This document shows, one piece after another, positions 8,268-18,551 of a DNA stretch of 58,015 nt. A program made the position numbers and the translations under genes. The stretch covers positions 44,386-102,400 of the forward strand of contig NZ_ANBE01000011.1 of the NCBI RefSeq assembly GCF_000341145.1, in the 5' to 3' direction. How positions within the stretch are numbered: position 1 is the first letter of the stretch; every line of letters starts with the position of its first letter. This DNA comes from Nocardiopsis xinjiangensis YIM 90004. Its GTDB lineage: Bacteria; Actinomycetota; Actinomycetes; Streptosporangiales; Streptosporangiaceae. The notes beneath the pieces were generated by a model. It worked only from the letters and a program-made list of their open reading frames with translations, searched no databases and was not told the origin of the DNA.

Positions 8268-9785
8268 TCAGCCGCGGCCGGTGAGCACCGAAACCAGTTC
8301 CTCGGCGGTGTCGCAGGCGTCCAGCAGATCGCCCACGTACTCCCGTGTGCCGCGCAGGGGTTCCAGAGTCGGCACCCGCTGCAGGGAGTCGTGCCCGGGC
8401 AGGTCGAATATGACCGAGTCCCAGGAGGCGGCCGCCACCGAGTCGGCGTACTTGTCCAAGCAGCGGCCACGGAAGTAGGCGCGGGTGTCCTCCGGCGGTT
8501 CGGTGATGGCCCGGGTCACCTCGTTCTCCTCGAGCAGGCGCTGCACCCGCCCCCGGTGGGCGAGGCGGTTGTAGATGCCCTTGTCCGCCCGCACATCGGA
8601 GTACTGCAGGTCGACCAGTTGCAACCGGGGGTGGGACCACTCCATCCCGTCCCGGCTGCGGTAGCCCTCCAGGACCTTGAGCTTGGCGACCCAGTCCAGC
8701 TCCTCCGCCAGCTCCATGGGGTCGTTGCCCAGGACGGTGAGTACCCGCTCCCACCGGTCGAGCACGTCCGCGGTGTCGGCGTCGACGTCGCTGCCGTAGC
8801 GCTCCTCGACGTACTTGCGGGCCTGGTCGAGGTACTCGCCCTGCAGTTCCAGCGCGCTCATGCGCCGGCCGTCACGCAGGCGCACCCGGTGGGTGAGCCC
8901 GGGGTCGTGCGAGATCTGGCGCAGCTCCTGGACGGAGGAGTCCAGGGTCAGGTCCTGGGAGAGGAACCCGTCCTCGATCATCGACAGCACCAGCGCCGTG
9001 GTACCGAGCTTGAGGTAGGTGGAGGTCTCGCTCATGTTGGCGTCGCCGATGATCACGTGCAGGCGCCGGTAGCGGTCGGGGTCGGCATGGGGTTCGTCCC
9101 TGGTGTTGATGATGGGACGCTTCAGGGTGGTCTCCAGCCCGACCTCGACCTCGAAGAAGTCCGCGCGCTGGGACAGCTGGAACCCGGACCCCTGCCCGTC
9201 CGCGCCGAGGCCGACCTTGCCGGCCCCGCAGACCACCTGCCGGGAGACGAAGAACGGGATCAGATGGCGCACGATGTCGCCGAAGGGGGTGGCCCGGTCC
9301 ATGAGGTAGTTCTCGTGGCAGCCGTAGGAGGCACCCTTGTTGTCGGTGTTGTTCTTGTACAAATGGATGGGGTCGATGCCCGGGGTCGCCGCCGCCCTGG
9401 CGGCCGCATCGGCCATGACCCGCTCACCCGCCTTGTCCCAGAGCACAGCGTCACGCGGGTTGGTCACCTCGGGCGCCGAGTACTCGGGGTGGGCATGGTC
9501 GACGTAGAGCCGGGCCCCGTTGGTGAGGATGACGTTGGCCAGTCCCAGGTCCTCGTCGGTGAGCTGGGTGGGATCGGCCGCCTCGCGCGCCAGATCGAAA
9601 CCGCGTGCGTCGCGCAGCGGGTTCTCCTCCTCGAAGTCCCAGCGGGCTCGCCGCGCCCGGGCGGCCGAAGCAGCCAGGTAGGCGTTGACCACCTGCGTCG
9701 AGGTGACCATCGCGTTGGCCCCGGGATTGCCTGGCACGGAAACGCCGTACTCGGTCTCGATACCCATGATCCGCCGCACACTCAT
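8268..9785 (-). CDS. dop: Pup deamidase/depupylase Dop
   Basis: 505 residues. Converts the terminal Gln of Pup to Glu and also removes Pup from tagged proteins. Homologous to PafA ([45 protein letters not shown]), but has the Dop-specific insert [16 protein letters not shown] near residues 50-65. The catalytic Asp is in [15 protein letters not shown] (D96). The ATG start has no strong Shine-Dalgarno; the family N-terminus fits. It follows arc after 163 nt containing a terminator-like stem. The gene after it on the same strand, pup, is displaced by 3.5 kb. Confidence 0.98.
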   Translation of the reverse strand: MSVRRIMGIETEYGVSVPGNPGANAMVTSTQVVNAYLAASAARARRARWDFEEENPLRDARGFDLAREAADPTQLTDEDLGLANVILTNGARLYVDHAHPEYSAPEVTNPRDAVLWDKAGERVMADAAARAAATPGIDPIHLYKNNTDNKGASYGCHENYLMDRATPFGDIVRHLIPFFVSRQVVCGAGKVGLGADGQGSGFQLSQRADFFEVEVGLETTLKRPIINTRDEPHADPDRYRRLHVIIGDANMSETSTYLKLGTTALVLSMIEDGFLSQDLTLDSSVQELRQISHDPGLTHRVRLRDGRRMSALELQGEYLDQARKYVEERYGSDVDADTADVLDRWERVLTVLGNDPMELAEELDWVAKLKVLEGYRSRDGMEWSHPRLQLVDLQYSDVRADKGIYNRLAHRGRVQRLLEENEVTRAITEPPEDTRAYFRGRCLDKYADSVAAASWDSVIFDLPGHDSLQRVPTLEPLRGTREYVGDLLDACDTAEELVSVLTGRG

Positions 9786-9897
9786 GCTGAGAGGCTATCC
9801 GCCCGGGGCCGATCTTGAACGCTTCAGCGGTAATTGTGGCCTAAGTGCCGCCTTCTCGGGCGTTTTGTCACCGGGCTCCTCCAGGGCCGCGCACACA

Positions 9898-9928
9898 GGA
9901 GGACCGGCCGCGGTGCGGCCGGCCCTCC
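9898..9928 (-). terminator. terminator-like stem between arc and dop
   Basis: 14-bp stem, 3-nt loop. In minus-strand RNA all positions pair, including one G-U; in plus-strand RNA the same position would be an A-C mismatch. This favours a function on the arc-dop transcript, perhaps partial termination. Confidence 0.6.
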
Positions 9929-9948
9929 CGGGCCTCGTACAACCGTGC

Positions 9949-11709
9949 TTACAGGTACTGGCCGGTGTTGGCGACGGTGTCGATGGAACGGCCGGAGTCG
10001 GCGCCCTTCTTCCCCGAGACCAGGGTGCGGATGTAGACGATCCGCTCGCCCTTCTTGCCGGAGATGCGCGCCCAGTCGTCCGGATTGGTGGTGTTGGGCA
10101 GGTCCTCGTTCTCACTGAACTCGTCGACGCAGGCCTGGAGCAGGTGGGAGACCCGCAGCCCCTTGGACTGGTTGTCGATGAAGTCCTTGATCGCCATCTT
10201 CTTGGCCCGGTCGACGATGTTCTCGATCATCGCGCCGGAGTTGAAGTCCTTGAAGTAGAGGACCTCCTTGTCACCGTCGGCGTAGGTGACCTCCAGGAAG
10301 CGGTTCTCCTCCTCCTCGGTGTACATGCGCTCGACGACCCGCTGGATCATCGCGTCGACGGTGGCCCGGCGCGATTCGCCGTGCTCGGCCAGGTCCTCGT
10401 CGTGCAACGGCAGGTTGTCGGTGATGTACTTGGCGAAGATGTCACCCGCGGCCTCGGCGTCGGGGCGCTCGATCTTGATCTTGACGTCGAGCCGGCCCGG
10501 CCGCAGGATCGCGGGGTCGATCATGTCCTCACGGTTGGAGGCGCCGATGACGATGACGTTCTCCAGACCCTCCACACCGTCGATCTCGCTGAGGAGCTGC
10601 GGGACGATGGTGTTCTCCACGTCGGAGGAGACACCGGAACCGCGGGTGCGGAAGATGGAGTCCATCTCGTCGAAGAAGACGATGACGGGGGTGCCCTCGC
10701 CTGCTTTCTCCCTGGCACGCTGGAAGACCAGGCGGATGTGGCGCTCGGTCTCACCGACGTACTTGTTGAGCAGCTCCGGCCCCTTGATGTTGAGGAAGAA
10801 GCTCTTGCCGACGTCGCGGCCGGTGCGCTCGGAGACCTGCTTGGCCAGGGAGTTGGCCACCGCCTTGGCGATGAGTGTCTTCCCGCAGCCGGGAGGACCG
10901 TAGAGCAGCACACCCTTGGGCGGGCGCAGCTGGTGCTCGTAGAAGAGGTCCTTGTGCAGGTAGGGCAGTTCGACCGCGTCGCGGATCATCTCGATCTGCC
11001 CGCCGAGGCCGCCGATGTCGGTGTAGGCGATGTCGGGGACCTCTTCGAGGATGAGCTCCTCGACCTCGGACTTGGGGATGCGCTCGTAGGCGTAACCGGA
11101 ACGCGTCTCCAGCAGCAGGGAGTCGCCGGCGCGCAGGGGTTCCTCGCGCAGGGGCTCGGCGAGGCGGATGATGCGCTCGTCGTCGTGGTTGGAGATGACC
11201 AGCGCGCGCTCGCCGTCCTCGAGGAGTTCCTTGAGCATGACGACGTCGCCGACGGTCTCGAAGTCCTCGGCCTCAACGATGTTGAAGGCCTCGTTCAGCA
11301 TGACCTCCTGGCCGGGGCGCAGGGATTCCACGTCGACCGAGGGGCTGACGCTGACCCGCATCTTGCGGCCGTTGGTGAAGATCTCGACGGTCTCGTCCTC
11401 GCGCGAACCGAGGTAGACACCGAAGCCCGACGGGGGCTGGGCGAGGCGGTCGACCTCCTCCTTGAGAGCGACGATCTGTTCGCGCGCCTCCTTGAGCGTG
11501 GAGACGAGTCGCTCGTTCTGGCTGTTGGCCGCGGCGAGGTCGGTCTGCGCCTCCCTCAGCCGTTCCTCCAGCAGGCGTACATGTCGGGGGGAATCGGCGA
11601 GCTTACGCCGAAGCACGCTGAGTTCTTTTTCCATGTAGGAGACCTGGGCCGTGAGTTCGGCGACTTCACGGTCCTGGTCGCTCTGGCGCTCGTCGTCGCG
11701 CTCGGCCAC
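9949..11709 (-). CDS. arc: proteasomal AAA ATPase Arc/Mpa
   Basis: 586 residues. Hexameric ring ATPase that recruits pupylated proteins, unfolds them and feeds the 20S core. An N-terminal coiled coil (about residues 10-90) binds Pup; two OB-type interdomain segments follow; then the AAA module with Walker A GPPGCGKT, Walker [10 protein letters not shown], and the Arg finger region ILRPGRLD. The C-terminus ends GQYL, the tail that docks into PrcA pockets. GTG 11709 is chosen because GGAGG sits 8 nt upstream; a GTG three codons earlier overlaps that Shine-Dalgarno. Confidence 0.97.
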   Translation of the reverse strand: MAERDDERQSDQDREVAELTAQVSYMEKELSVLRRKLADSPRHVRLLEERLREAQTDLAAANSQNERLVSTLKEAREQIVALKEEVDRLAQPPSGFGVYLGSREDETVEIFTNGRKMRVSVSPSVDVESLRPGQEVMLNEAFNIVEAEDFETVGDVVMLKELLEDGERALVISNHDDERIIRLAEPLREEPLRAGDSLLLETRSGYAYERIPKSEVEELILEEVPDIAYTDIGGLGGQIEMIRDAVELPYLHKDLFYEHQLRPPKGVLLYGPPGCGKTLIAKAVANSLAKQVSERTGRDVGKSFFLNIKGPELLNKYVGETERHIRLVFQRAREKAGEGTPVIVFFDEMDSIFRTRGSGVSSDVENTIVPQLLSEIDGVEGLENVIVIGASNREDMIDPAILRPGRLDVKIKIERPDAEAAGDIFAKYITDNLPLHDEDLAEHGESRRATVDAMIQRVVERMYTEEEENRFLEVTYADGDKEVLYFKDFNSGAMIENIVDRAKKMAIKDFIDNQSKGLRVSHLLQACVDEFSENEDLPNTTNPDDWARISGKKGERIVYIRTLVSGKKGADSGRSIDTVANTGQYL

Positions 11710-11961
11710 GTCCGCCACCTCCCTATGAGAAGGACGACTACTCGGGAGCCTACCTACCCCTGCCCCTTTCCTAACCTCCCAGGCTCGGCGAGTGTCGTAG
11801 CACTCATTTTCAGATCTTGCGTCGGCCCAGGTCAGACTGGTAGCCGATCACCCGACGTAATGAGAACGTAACCTCGACGCCTGTTCAAGGGCACCACCGC
11901 GTCAAGCTCGGATGCGCTTTCCCCGCACGTCAGAGCGCCCGTACCGGGAGGCGGGCACGCC

Positions 11962-11999
11962 AACGGCCCCGGGCGCGCCGCGGGCACGTCGGGGCCGTT
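11962..11999 (-). terminator. terminator between trmI and arc
   Basis: 10-bp perfect stem AACGGCCCCG / CGGGGCCGTT with an 18-nt loop. It lies in the 406-nt gap (11710-12115) upstream of arc and downstream of trmI. The rest of this gap must hold the arc promoter; I see no convincing boxes, no gene and no RNA gene in it. Confidence 0.65.
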
Positions 12000-12115
12000 G
12001 CCGAGGTGGCAGAGGGTTCCTGCGGGATGGCGGTGGCCGAAGAGCGGAACAGCGTCACGGGTGTGGTATCAGCATGCGGACACTCCCCGCCGCTGACCGT
12101 TAACGGCCACGGGCC

Positions 12116-13075
12116 TCAGGCGCGGTCGACGCCGCCCTCGGAGTCCTCACCCGCGGGCGCCGCGGTCCCGGGTGCGGCACTTTCCTCTGAGCCGCGCTCG
12201 GCGGCCCTGGCCTTCTCGTAGTCCTTGCCGTAGGCACCCTTGGCCGGGCGCCTGCGGCGGTCGGGTGCCTGCGCACCGTCGGCCAGGCGGCGGGCCACCA
12301 CGAGAAAACCGGTGTGGCCGATCATGCGGTGGTCCGGGCGCACCGCGAGACCCTCCACGTGCCAGGTGCGCAGCATCGTCTCCCACGACCGCGGCTCGTA
12401 GAAACGCTCGTCCTCGCGCAGGTCCTCCACGACACGGGAGAGCTGGGTCGTGGTGGCGACGTAGCAGCAGACCAGGCCGCCGGGGCGCAGGGCCCGGGCG
12501 ACGGCGTCGAGGTTCTCCCAAGGGGCGAGCATGTCCAGGAAGAACCGGTCGACGTCGGTGTCCTCCAAGGCCTCGCCCAGCTCGCCCACGGTCAGTTTCC
12601 AGGCCGGGTGCGGGCCCCCGTGGAAACGTTCCACGTTCTTGCGGGCGATCTCGGCGAAGTCGGCCCGGCGCTCGTAGGAGGAGACCGTGCCGTGCTCGCC
12701 GACCGCACGCAGCAGCCAGTTGGACATCGCCCCCGAACCGGCGCCTGCCTCCACCACGTGCGCGCCGGGGAAAATGTCTGCCTCGACCAGGACCTGCGCC
12801 GCGTCCTTGGGGTAGACGATGGTCGCGCCGCGCTTCATGGACAGGGTGTAGTCGATGAGCAGCGGCCGCAGCGCCACATAGGCGGTTCCGGTGTTGGACT
12901 GCACGACGCTGCCCTCGGGTTCGCCGATGAGATCGTCATGGGCGATGCGGCCCTTGTGCGAGTGGAAGGCGCCACCCTCGCGCAGGGTGATGGTGTGCAT
13001 CCGGCCCTTCGGGTCGGTCAACTGCACGGTGTCGCCGTCGGTGAAGGGGCCGCGGCGGCCATGGATACCGGTCAA
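12116..13075 (-). CDS. trmI: tRNA (adenine-58-N1)-methyltransferase
   Basis: 319 residues. Methylates N1 of A58 in the T-loop of tRNA using S-adenosylmethionine. The N-terminal barrel ([19 protein letters not shown]) is followed by the Rossmann domain with [20 protein letters not shown] (SAM site), [15 protein letters not shown] and the family C-terminal run [19 protein letters not shown] and [15 protein letters not shown] basic, then acidic, C-terminal tail follows. The TTG at 13075 ([11 protein letters not shown]) is taken as start because it fits the family N-terminus and has GAGAG upstream. The trmI-arc neighbourhood is conserved in actinobacteria. Confidence 0.93.
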   Translation of the reverse strand: MTGIHGRRGPFTDGDTVQLTDPKGRMHTITLREGGAFHSHKGRIAHDDLIGEPEGSVVQSNTGTAYVALRPLLIDYTLSMKRGATIVYPKDAAQVLVEADIFPGAHVVEAGAGSGAMSNWLLRAVGEHGTVSSYERRADFAEIARKNVERFHGGPHPAWKLTVGELGEALEDTDVDRFFLDMLAPWENLDAVARALRPGGLVCCYVATTTQLSRVVEDLREDERFYEPRSWETMLRTWHVEGLAVRPDHRMIGHTGFLVVARRLADGAQAPDRRRRPAKGAYGKDYEKARAAERGSEESAAPGTAAPAGEDSEGGVDRA

Positions 13076-13281
13076 CGTCGCTCTCGTCTTCCCGCGTCGG
13101 GTGTGGTCAAGGGCAGTCGCCCAGAGTATCGGCACGCCGGTACCGCACCGACCACACCGGTGACAGCCGCGACGAGCGATACGCACCGGGGGTGCGAAGG
13201 GTGCCGCCGCGAGGCAGGATCGGTGACCAGCGGGCGGTGGACACCGCACAGTACACGAGGACCACAGGAGACGACGGACCC

Positions 13282-14031
13282 ATGTCAGAGCGCAGGCCCC
13301 GGTTGGGCATCGACATCGGCGGCAGCGGGATCAAGGGTGCGCCGGTGGATCCGGACACCGGCGCGTTCCTCGCCGAGCGGGTCAGGTACGCCACCCCGGC
13401 GCACTCCACTCCCCGGGCGGTGGCCGAGGTGGTCGGGGAGATCGCGGGGCATTTCCCCGAGGCGGCGGGCGGACCCGTGGGGATCACCTTCCCCGGTGTG
13501 GTGCAGAACGGCGTGGTGCGCACGGCCGCCAACGTCGACCGCTCGTGGGTGGACACCGACGCCGCGACCCTGTTCTCCCGGCTCCTGGAACGGCCGGTGC
13601 GCATGCTCAACGACGCCGACGCGGCCGCTCTGGCCGAGGCACACCACGGGGCCGCACGCACCACGTCCGGGGTCGTGCTGCTGACGACGCTGGGCACCGG
13701 CATCGGCACCGCGTTGGTCGTGGACGGGCGCTTGATCCCCAACACCGAGTTCGGTCACCTGGAGATCGACGGCCACGACGCCGAGACGCGGGCCTCCTCC
13801 GGAGCGAGGAACCGGGACGGGTTGAGCTACCGCGCCTGGGCCACCGAACGCCTCCAGCGCTACTACCGGATGATGGAGGACCTGCTGTGGCCGGACCTGA
13901 TCGTGGTCGGCGGCGGGGTCAGCCGCAAGGCCTCCGAATTCTTGCCGTACTTGGAGCTGCGCACCCCCATCGTGCCCGCTCAGCTGCGCAACACCGCCGG
14001 GATCATCGGTGCCGTGCTCGCGGTCGGATGA
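13282..14031 (+). CDS. ppgK: polyphosphate glucokinase (ROK family)
   Basis: 249 residues. Phosphorylates glucose with polyphosphate and/or ATP. Shows the signature [15 protein letters not shown] at residues 9-23, the phosphate loop [18 protein letters not shown], the sugar-binding NTEFGHLE, and a C-terminal [17 protein letters not shown]. Length fits polyphosphate glucokinases. ATG 13282 follows GGAG at 12 nt. It opens an accessory group placed between trmI and the site-2 protease. Confidence 0.93.
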   Translation: MSERRPRLGIDIGGSGIKGAPVDPDTGAFLAERVRYATPAHSTPRAVAEVVGEIAGHFPEAAGGPVGITFPGVVQNGVVRTAANVDRSWVDTDAATLFSRLLERPVRMLNDADAAALAEAHHGAARTTSGVVLLTTLGTGIGTALVVDGRLIPNTEFGHLEIDGHDAETRASSGARNRDGLSYRAWATERLQRYYRMMEDLLWPDLIVVGGGVSRKASEFLPYLELRTPIVPAQLRNTAGIIGAVLAVG

Positions 14032-14055
14032 CGAGCGCGGGGAAAGGGGGCGCGC

Positions 14056-14361
14056 TCAGACAGCACCGCCGGACGCCGGAGCGCCCGCGATCCTCCCGGC
14101 GACGTGGGAGGTGCGGTGCGCCGGCGCCAACGGGATCCCCGACGGTGCCGGGGGGACACCGTCCTGGATCGGTCGGCGGATCCACCACCACAGGTCGCCC
14201 CGGTGGGGCCGCAGCAGGGCGCTGCTGTGACCGGCGGGGGCCCCGGGGACCACGACCAGGCCGCGCTCCCCGTCCTCGGTGGCCTCCACACCGCGAGAGC
14301 GCAGTTCGACGGCGAGCCCGCGCAGGGCGTGCCCGGCCGGGTCCGAGATCTGGGCACTCAC
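14056..14361 (-). CDS. small hypothetical protein
   Basis: 101 residues from a GTG with GGGAGG 5 nt upstream, which is the main support for the gene. Contains LVVVPGAPAG and a Trp-rich patch (GDLWWWIRRP) in the middle; no signal peptide, membrane segment or motif I recognise. It is divergent from the XRE regulator at 14562 and its end lies close to ppgK. It may work with that regulator; function unknown. Confidence 0.6.
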   Translation of the reverse strand: MSAQISDPAGHALRGLAVELRSRGVEATEDGERGLVVVPGAPAGHSSALLRPHRGDLWWWIRRPIQDGVPPAPSGIPLAPAHRTSHVAGRIAGAPASGGAV

Positions 14362-14561
14362 GGAGGCCTCCCGCGGTGGTCGGTCCGGCCGTGCCGGACT
14401 GGGTGCTGTCGTTGTCGCGGCCGGCACACCGAACGGAACCGGCCTCACCACTTATTCTCTCGCACAGTGAGCACCCGAACACCCGGCTATGCGGATCATG
14501 CATCGGGATTTATTTTTTACTCATAGCCACCGAGGCCGCCCGGAATCCCTAATCTAAGCTC

Positions 14562-15884
14562 ATGCCCCAACCAGACAGCGTTCTTCCGACGGACTTGTGG
14601 TCACGTCCCTCGATGGCGGCCGCCCTGGCCACCTGCGACATGGCCGCGGTCCTCGAGGGCGTGCGCACGGCACGCGGGTGGTCGCAGGGCGACCTGGCCC
14701 GCGCCGCCGGTTATTCCCAGAGCTGGGTCTCGCGTGTGATCAACGGCCAACAGTCGCTGACCGTCGACCAGATCCAGGACGTGGCCGGACGCCTGGGTGT
14801 TCCGTTGCATCTGCTGCGCTTCGGCGGCGCTCCCTCGGGGGAAGGCCCGGCCGTGTTCGGAGCGGGCGGGACGAAGGGGGTGGACCTCACGAGACGCCGT
14901 GATTTCGGTCGTGCCGTGGCCGCGGGCGCGCTCCTGACGGTCGGAGGGCCGTCGGGGGCCGAAGAGCAGAGCGCCGTGGACGAGTCGACCGCGCCGGCGT
15001 TGCGCACCATCACCAGTGGGCAGCGGCGGATGGACGCCTCGTCCTCCGCCCGGCACCTGTTGCCCGGTGCTGCCGCGCACGTGCATCTGTCCGAGCAAAT
15101 GCTCGTGAACGCGCACGGGACACCGTTCCGCACGGACCTGAGCGCGGCCGCGAGCGAGGCCTCCGGGTTCGTCGCGTGGCTGCACGCCGACCAGGGGGCG
15201 ACCGAGACGGCCCGCACGCATTACCGCAACGCCGTCGTCCGCGCACGACAGGCCCGCATACGCCTGTTGGACGTGTACATGCTCGGGTCACTGGCGGCCT
15301 TCGAGATCGAGGTGGCCCAGGACCCCGAGCTCGGGTTGGCGCTGGTGCACGAGGCCGAACACGTGCTCGGACGCAGTGCCCACCCGACCGCGCGGGCCTG
15401 GCTGTCGTGCACGGGAGCGCTGGCGTACGCGGGGGTGGGCGACCGGGCAGCGGCGGCACGGGCGGTCCGGCGCGCGGGCCAAGAGGTCGACCGCCCCGGC
15501 AACACCGATCCGCCCTGGCCATGGGTGTTCGCCTTCGACCACGCCAAGGTCGCCGGTACCCGGGCCAAGGTGGAGGTACGCCTGCACCGGCCCGAGGAGG
15601 CACGCAAGGCTTTCGAGGAGGCCCACGCCCGGCGCCCGGCCAGCGCGAAGCAGTCGGCCCTGCTGCAGGTGGAGCTTGCCTCGGCGCACGTGGACGCCGG
15701 TGAGGTCGAGGAGGCCTTCCGGTTGGTGGACGAGGCGCTCTCGACCGGGCTACGTTTCGATTCGCGCCGGCTGGTGGCCCGGGTGCGCTCGTTCCGGCGC
15801 GCCTACCACGGGCCGGGTGCACGCTGCGTGCGCGAGTTCGACCGGCGGATGCAAGCCCTCGTAAGGGGTACCGCCGCTGGGTAG
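14562..15884 (+). CDS. XRE-family regulator with TPR-like C-terminus
   Basis: 440 residues. A helix-turn-helix of the Cro/C1 type spans about residues 25-85 (GWSQGDLARAAGYSQSWVSRVINGQQ). Residues 120-160 are a linker, and the rest is Ala/Leu/Glu-rich helical repeats resembling TPR. This is a common Streptomyces-type regulator build in which the repeats sense a peptide or partner. No Shine-Dalgarno precedes the ATG; TAATCT at 14550-14555, 6 nt before it, could be a -10 for a leaderless mRNA. The SLOG-like gene follows after 27 nt, likely in one operon. Confidence 0.85.
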   Translation: MPQPDSVLPTDLWSRPSMAAALATCDMAAVLEGVRTARGWSQGDLARAAGYSQSWVSRVINGQQSLTVDQIQDVAGRLGVPLHLLRFGGAPSGEGPAVFGAGGTKGVDLTRRRDFGRAVAAGALLTVGGPSGAEEQSAVDESTAPALRTITSGQRRMDASSSARHLLPGAAAHVHLSEQMLVNAHGTPFRTDLSAAASEASGFVAWLHADQGATETARTHYRNAVVRARQARIRLLDVYMLGSLAAFEIEVAQDPELGLALVHEAEHVLGRSAHPTARAWLSCTGALAYAGVGDRAAAARAVRRAGQEVDRPGNTDPPWPWVFAFDHAKVAGTRAKVEVRLHRPEEARKAFEEAHARRPASAKQSALLQVELASAHVDAGEVEEAFRLVDEALSTGLRFDSRRLVARVRSFRRAYHGPGARCVREFDRRMQALVRGTAAG

Positions 15885-15911
15885 AAGATCCGCAACCCCC
15901 GAGGAGATCAT

Positions 15912-16385
15912 GTGATCCGTATCGGTATCACCGGTCACCGGCATCTGCCCCCCGACGTCGACGCGGCCGCGGCCGCGATGGTGCGTGAACACCTGGGACC
16001 GCACGGTTGCGAGATGGTGGGGCTCTCCTGCCTGGCCGACGGCCCCGACACCGCTTTCGCCGAGGCCGTGGTCGCAGCGGGTGCCCCCTTGGAGGTGATC
16101 GTCCCGGCCCGGGGGTACCGCGAAGCCCTTCCGCGGGAGCACCACCCCGTCTACGACCGGTTGTTCTCGCGTGCGGTACTCGTGCACGAGCTGGAGCACC
16201 GGGAATCGACCTCGGAAGCGCACATGAGCGCGGGGCGGTTGTTGGTGGAGCGCTGCGACCGGCTGGTGGCGGTCTGGGACGGCGAACCCGCGCGCGGCCC
16301 GGGCGGTACCGCGGACGTGGTCGCGCACGCGCGTGCGCTGTCGAGGCCGGTCAGTGTGCTCTGGCCCGAGGGCGCCCACCGCTGA
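15912..16385 (+). CDS. SLOG/LOG-like Rossmann protein
   Basis: 157 residues. Starts with a nucleotide-binding-like loop (IGITGHRHL), then GLSCLADGPDTAFAEAV, and ends with CDRLVAVWDGEPARGPGGTADVV, the Gly-rich ligand-site pattern of SLOG-superfamily proteins, which bind nucleotide- or ADP-ribose-type ligands. The enzymatic activity, if any, is not evident. GTG 15912 has GAGGAG 5 nt upstream. Co-transcribed with the XRE regulator 27 nt upstream, suggesting a sensing pair. The stop codon sits inside a terminator hairpin. Confidence 0.75.
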   Translation: MIRIGITGHRHLPPDVDAAAAAMVREHLGPHGCEMVGLSCLADGPDTAFAEAVVAAGAPLEVIVPARGYREALPREHHPVYDRLFSRAVLVHELEHRESTSEAHMSAGRLLVERCDRLVAVWDGEPARGPGGTADVVAHARALSRPVSVLWPEGAHR

Positions 16386-16396
16386 GCACGGTGGGC
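16374..16396. terminator. bidirectional terminator overlapping a stop codon
   Basis: 8-bp stem GCCCACCG / CGGTGGGC with the SLOG gene stop codon in the loop. It lies between convergent genes only 19 nt apart. Confidence 0.6.
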
Positions 16397-16404
16397 CCGC
16401 TCGC

Positions 16405-17538
16405 TCAGGCGCGTCCGCCCATGGCGTCGTTGACGTCGCGCGCACGCAGCACGCCCAGGACGGTGCCTTCGGGGCCGGCCACCAAGTACTCGGACCTGGG
16501 GTGCGAGGTCAGGGCGGTGAGCAGCTCCTCGCCCTCCAGGTCGGCCCGGACCACGGAGTCCTCGGTCACGGCCCGGGCCAGGCTGGACACGGGCACCCAG
16601 GCGCGGCGGGCGGCGGTGATGGCCTCGGCGGCGGAGGGGTGCACGATCGACACGGGCACACCGGCGGAGTCCACGGCCACGATCGCCTCGGCGCTCTCCT
16701 GCTCGGCACGGCGTTCTGCCTCGGCCAGGGGTGTCTCGGTCTGTACCAGCACGGCGGGCCGGGCCAGGGCTCTGGCCCGCAGGCCCGGGACGCGGGCGCG
16801 CACGCGGGCGGCGCGCAGGGACTCACCGGCGCCCATCCACATGAAACCGCCCAGGACCAGCCCCCAGACGAGGGCCCACGGGCTCGGCGATCCCCCGGCC
16901 GACCAAGCTGCGAGCAGCGGCAGGGCGACCACGAACAGGGCCAGGATCCGCCCGCCCCAGGCGGCGGCCACGCTCCCGGTGAAGGGGCGCCCGGTCAGTT
17001 TCCACACGCCGGCGCGCAGCAGCCGGCCGCCGTCCAGCGGCAGCCCGGGCAGGAGGTTGAACGCCCCCACGAGCATGTTGGCCAGCCACAGTTGGAAGAG
17101 CAGTTCACCGGTCACGCTGAAGGGATCGGTGAGCAGTGACAGGCCGAAGAAACCGACCGCCAGCAGCAGGGACAGGGCCGGGCCGGCGAAGGCGATCCAG
17201 AACTCACGCCCGGGGGTGGGCGCCTCGCGTTCGATCTCGGAGACCCCGCCCAGAACGTAGAGCACGATGCGCCGCACGGGGAGCCCGTAGGCGCGGGCCA
17301 CGACCGAGTGGGCGAGCTCGTGCACCAGGACCGAGACGTACAGCAGGACCGAGAAGACGAACGCGAGCACGTAGGAACCGGCCCCCAGGAAGAGGCGGCC
17401 CTCCACGAGCTGGCCGTAGACCAGGGTGATGAGGACGGCCACGATGAGCCAGGAGGCGGTCACGTGTACCGGGATGCCGAAGGGCCGGAAGAGGACCACA
17501 CCGGGACCGCCCCGGGCCGCCGAGGACCTCGCGCTCAT
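16405..17538 (-). CDS. site-2 protease (M50) with CBS domains
   Basis: 377 residues. Membrane metalloprotease: about six hydrophobic segments, zinc motif HELAH (in SVLVHELAHSVVARAYG) and the second metal-ligand motif NLLPGLPLDGGR. Cytosolic CBS-like repeats fill roughly residues 240-370. It probably cuts membrane-bound regulators within the bilayer. ATG 17538 is preferred (GGGGGAG 5 nt upstream). Divergent from the RecB-like nuclease; both flank the proteasome locus in many actinobacteria. Confidence 0.92.
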   Translation of the reverse strand: MSARSSAARGGPGVVLFRPFGIPVHVTASWLIVAVLITLVYGQLVEGRLFLGAGSYVLAFVFSVLLYVSVLVHELAHSVVARAYGLPVRRIVLYVLGGVSEIEREAPTPGREFWIAFAGPALSLLLAVGFFGLSLLTDPFSVTGELLFQLWLANMLVGAFNLLPGLPLDGGRLLRAGVWKLTGRPFTGSVAAAWGGRILALFVVALPLLAAWSAGGSPSPWALVWGLVLGGFMWMGAGESLRAARVRARVPGLRARALARPAVLVQTETPLAEAERRAEQESAEAIVAVDSAGVPVSIVHPSAAEAITAARRAWVPVSSLARAVTEDSVVRADLEGEELLTALTSHPRSEYLVAGPEGTVLGVLRARDVNDAMGGRA

Positions 17539-17677
17539 CGCCGCTCCCCCGCGTCGTCGGTGACCGCTCGCACTGTGTGTTCCCCCCGCCGCCGTGGTTC
17601 TCGGGTTCCAGGGTATGAGGCCCCCGGTGCGGCCCCGCACGGCTCGCCCCGCTCCGGGCCCGGCCTAGGCTGGAACC

Positions 17678-18481
17678 ATGACGACCGTGCCGCTGCCGAG
17701 CGCCCTGTCTCCCTCGCGCGCCTCCGACTTCCTGCAGTGCCCGCTGCTGTTCCGGTTCCGCACCATCGACCGGCTGCCCGAGTCGCCGAGCCCTGCGGCG
17801 CTGCGGGGCACTCTGGTGCACGCGTGCCTGGAGCGCCTGTACGAACTGCCGGCCGAGAGCCGGACCCCGCGCACGGCGGTGGGACTGGTGGACCCGCAAT
17901 GGAAGAAGCTGCGCGAGTCCGATCCCGAGGTGGAGGCGCTCTTCGAGGGCGAGCAGGAGCTCGAGGAGTGGCTGGAGTCGGCGCGGGCGCTGGTGCGGCG
18001 CTACTTCGAGCTGGAGAACCCGGGTTCCCTGGAGCCGCGCGAGAAGGAGATGCGGCTGCAGGTGTCGTTGCCCACAGGGTTGCGGCTGCGCGGTTACGTC
18101 GACCGGCTCGACGTGGCCCCCGGTGGGCAGATCCGGGTGGTGGACTACAAGACCGGTAAGTCGCCGCACCCGCGGTTCGAGGACAAGGCCAAGTTCCAGA
18201 TCTTCTTCTACGCGGTCATGATCTGGCGTGACCTGGGTGTGGTGCCGAGCCGGCTGCAGCTGGTCTACCTGGGCGGGAACGGCGCCGTGCGCTGGTACGA
18301 CCCCACCGAGGAGGAGTTGCGCGCGGCGGAGGCGGAGATCTCCGACATCTGGGCGCGCATCGAGGAGGCCGGGCGCACCGGCCAGTGGTCGCCCAAGCCC
18401 AGCAAGTTGTGCGGCTGGTGCGAGCACCAGGCTCTGTGCCCGGAGTTCGGTGGCACCCCTCCCCCCTTGCCCACGGCCTGA
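17678..18481 (+). CDS. RecB/Cas4-like PD-(D/E)XK nuclease
   Basis: 267 residues. Nuclease core motifs: LRGTLVHACLE (His), GYVDRLDVAP (Asp) and IRVVDYKTGK (D-x-K). One Cys near residue 22 (DFLQCPLLF) plus three in KLCGWCEHQALCPEF are arranged as the 4Fe-4S ligands of Cas4/AddB-like nucleases. Standalone, no helicase attached. No Shine-Dalgarno; TAGGCT shortly before the ATG hints at a leaderless transcript. The family sits next to trmI in mycobacteria (Rv2119). Substrate unknown. Confidence 0.88.
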   Translation: MTTVPLPSALSPSRASDFLQCPLLFRFRTIDRLPESPSPAALRGTLVHACLERLYELPAESRTPRTAVGLVDPQWKKLRESDPEVEALFEGEQELEEWLESARALVRRYFELENPGSLEPREKEMRLQVSLPTGLRLRGYVDRLDVAPGGQIRVVDYKTGKSPHPRFEDKAKFQIFFYAVMIWRDLGVVPSRLQLVYLGGNGAVRWYDPTEEELRAAEAEISDIWARIEEAGRTGQWSPKPSKLCGWCEHQALCPEFGGTPPPLPTA

Positions 18482-18551
18482 GCGGGCCGGGCAGGGCTGA
18501 TACGGCACTATGCACCGGTCCAGGGGCGAATCGGTCCCGGCGGAGCCCGTG

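Noticed and set aside
11789..11804. GAGTG-TCGTAG-CACTC near the arc start, resembling a CIRCE heat-shock operator
   Set aside because: The arms are in the reverse order of CIRCE (which is GCACTC first, GAGTGC second) and the spacing is too short.
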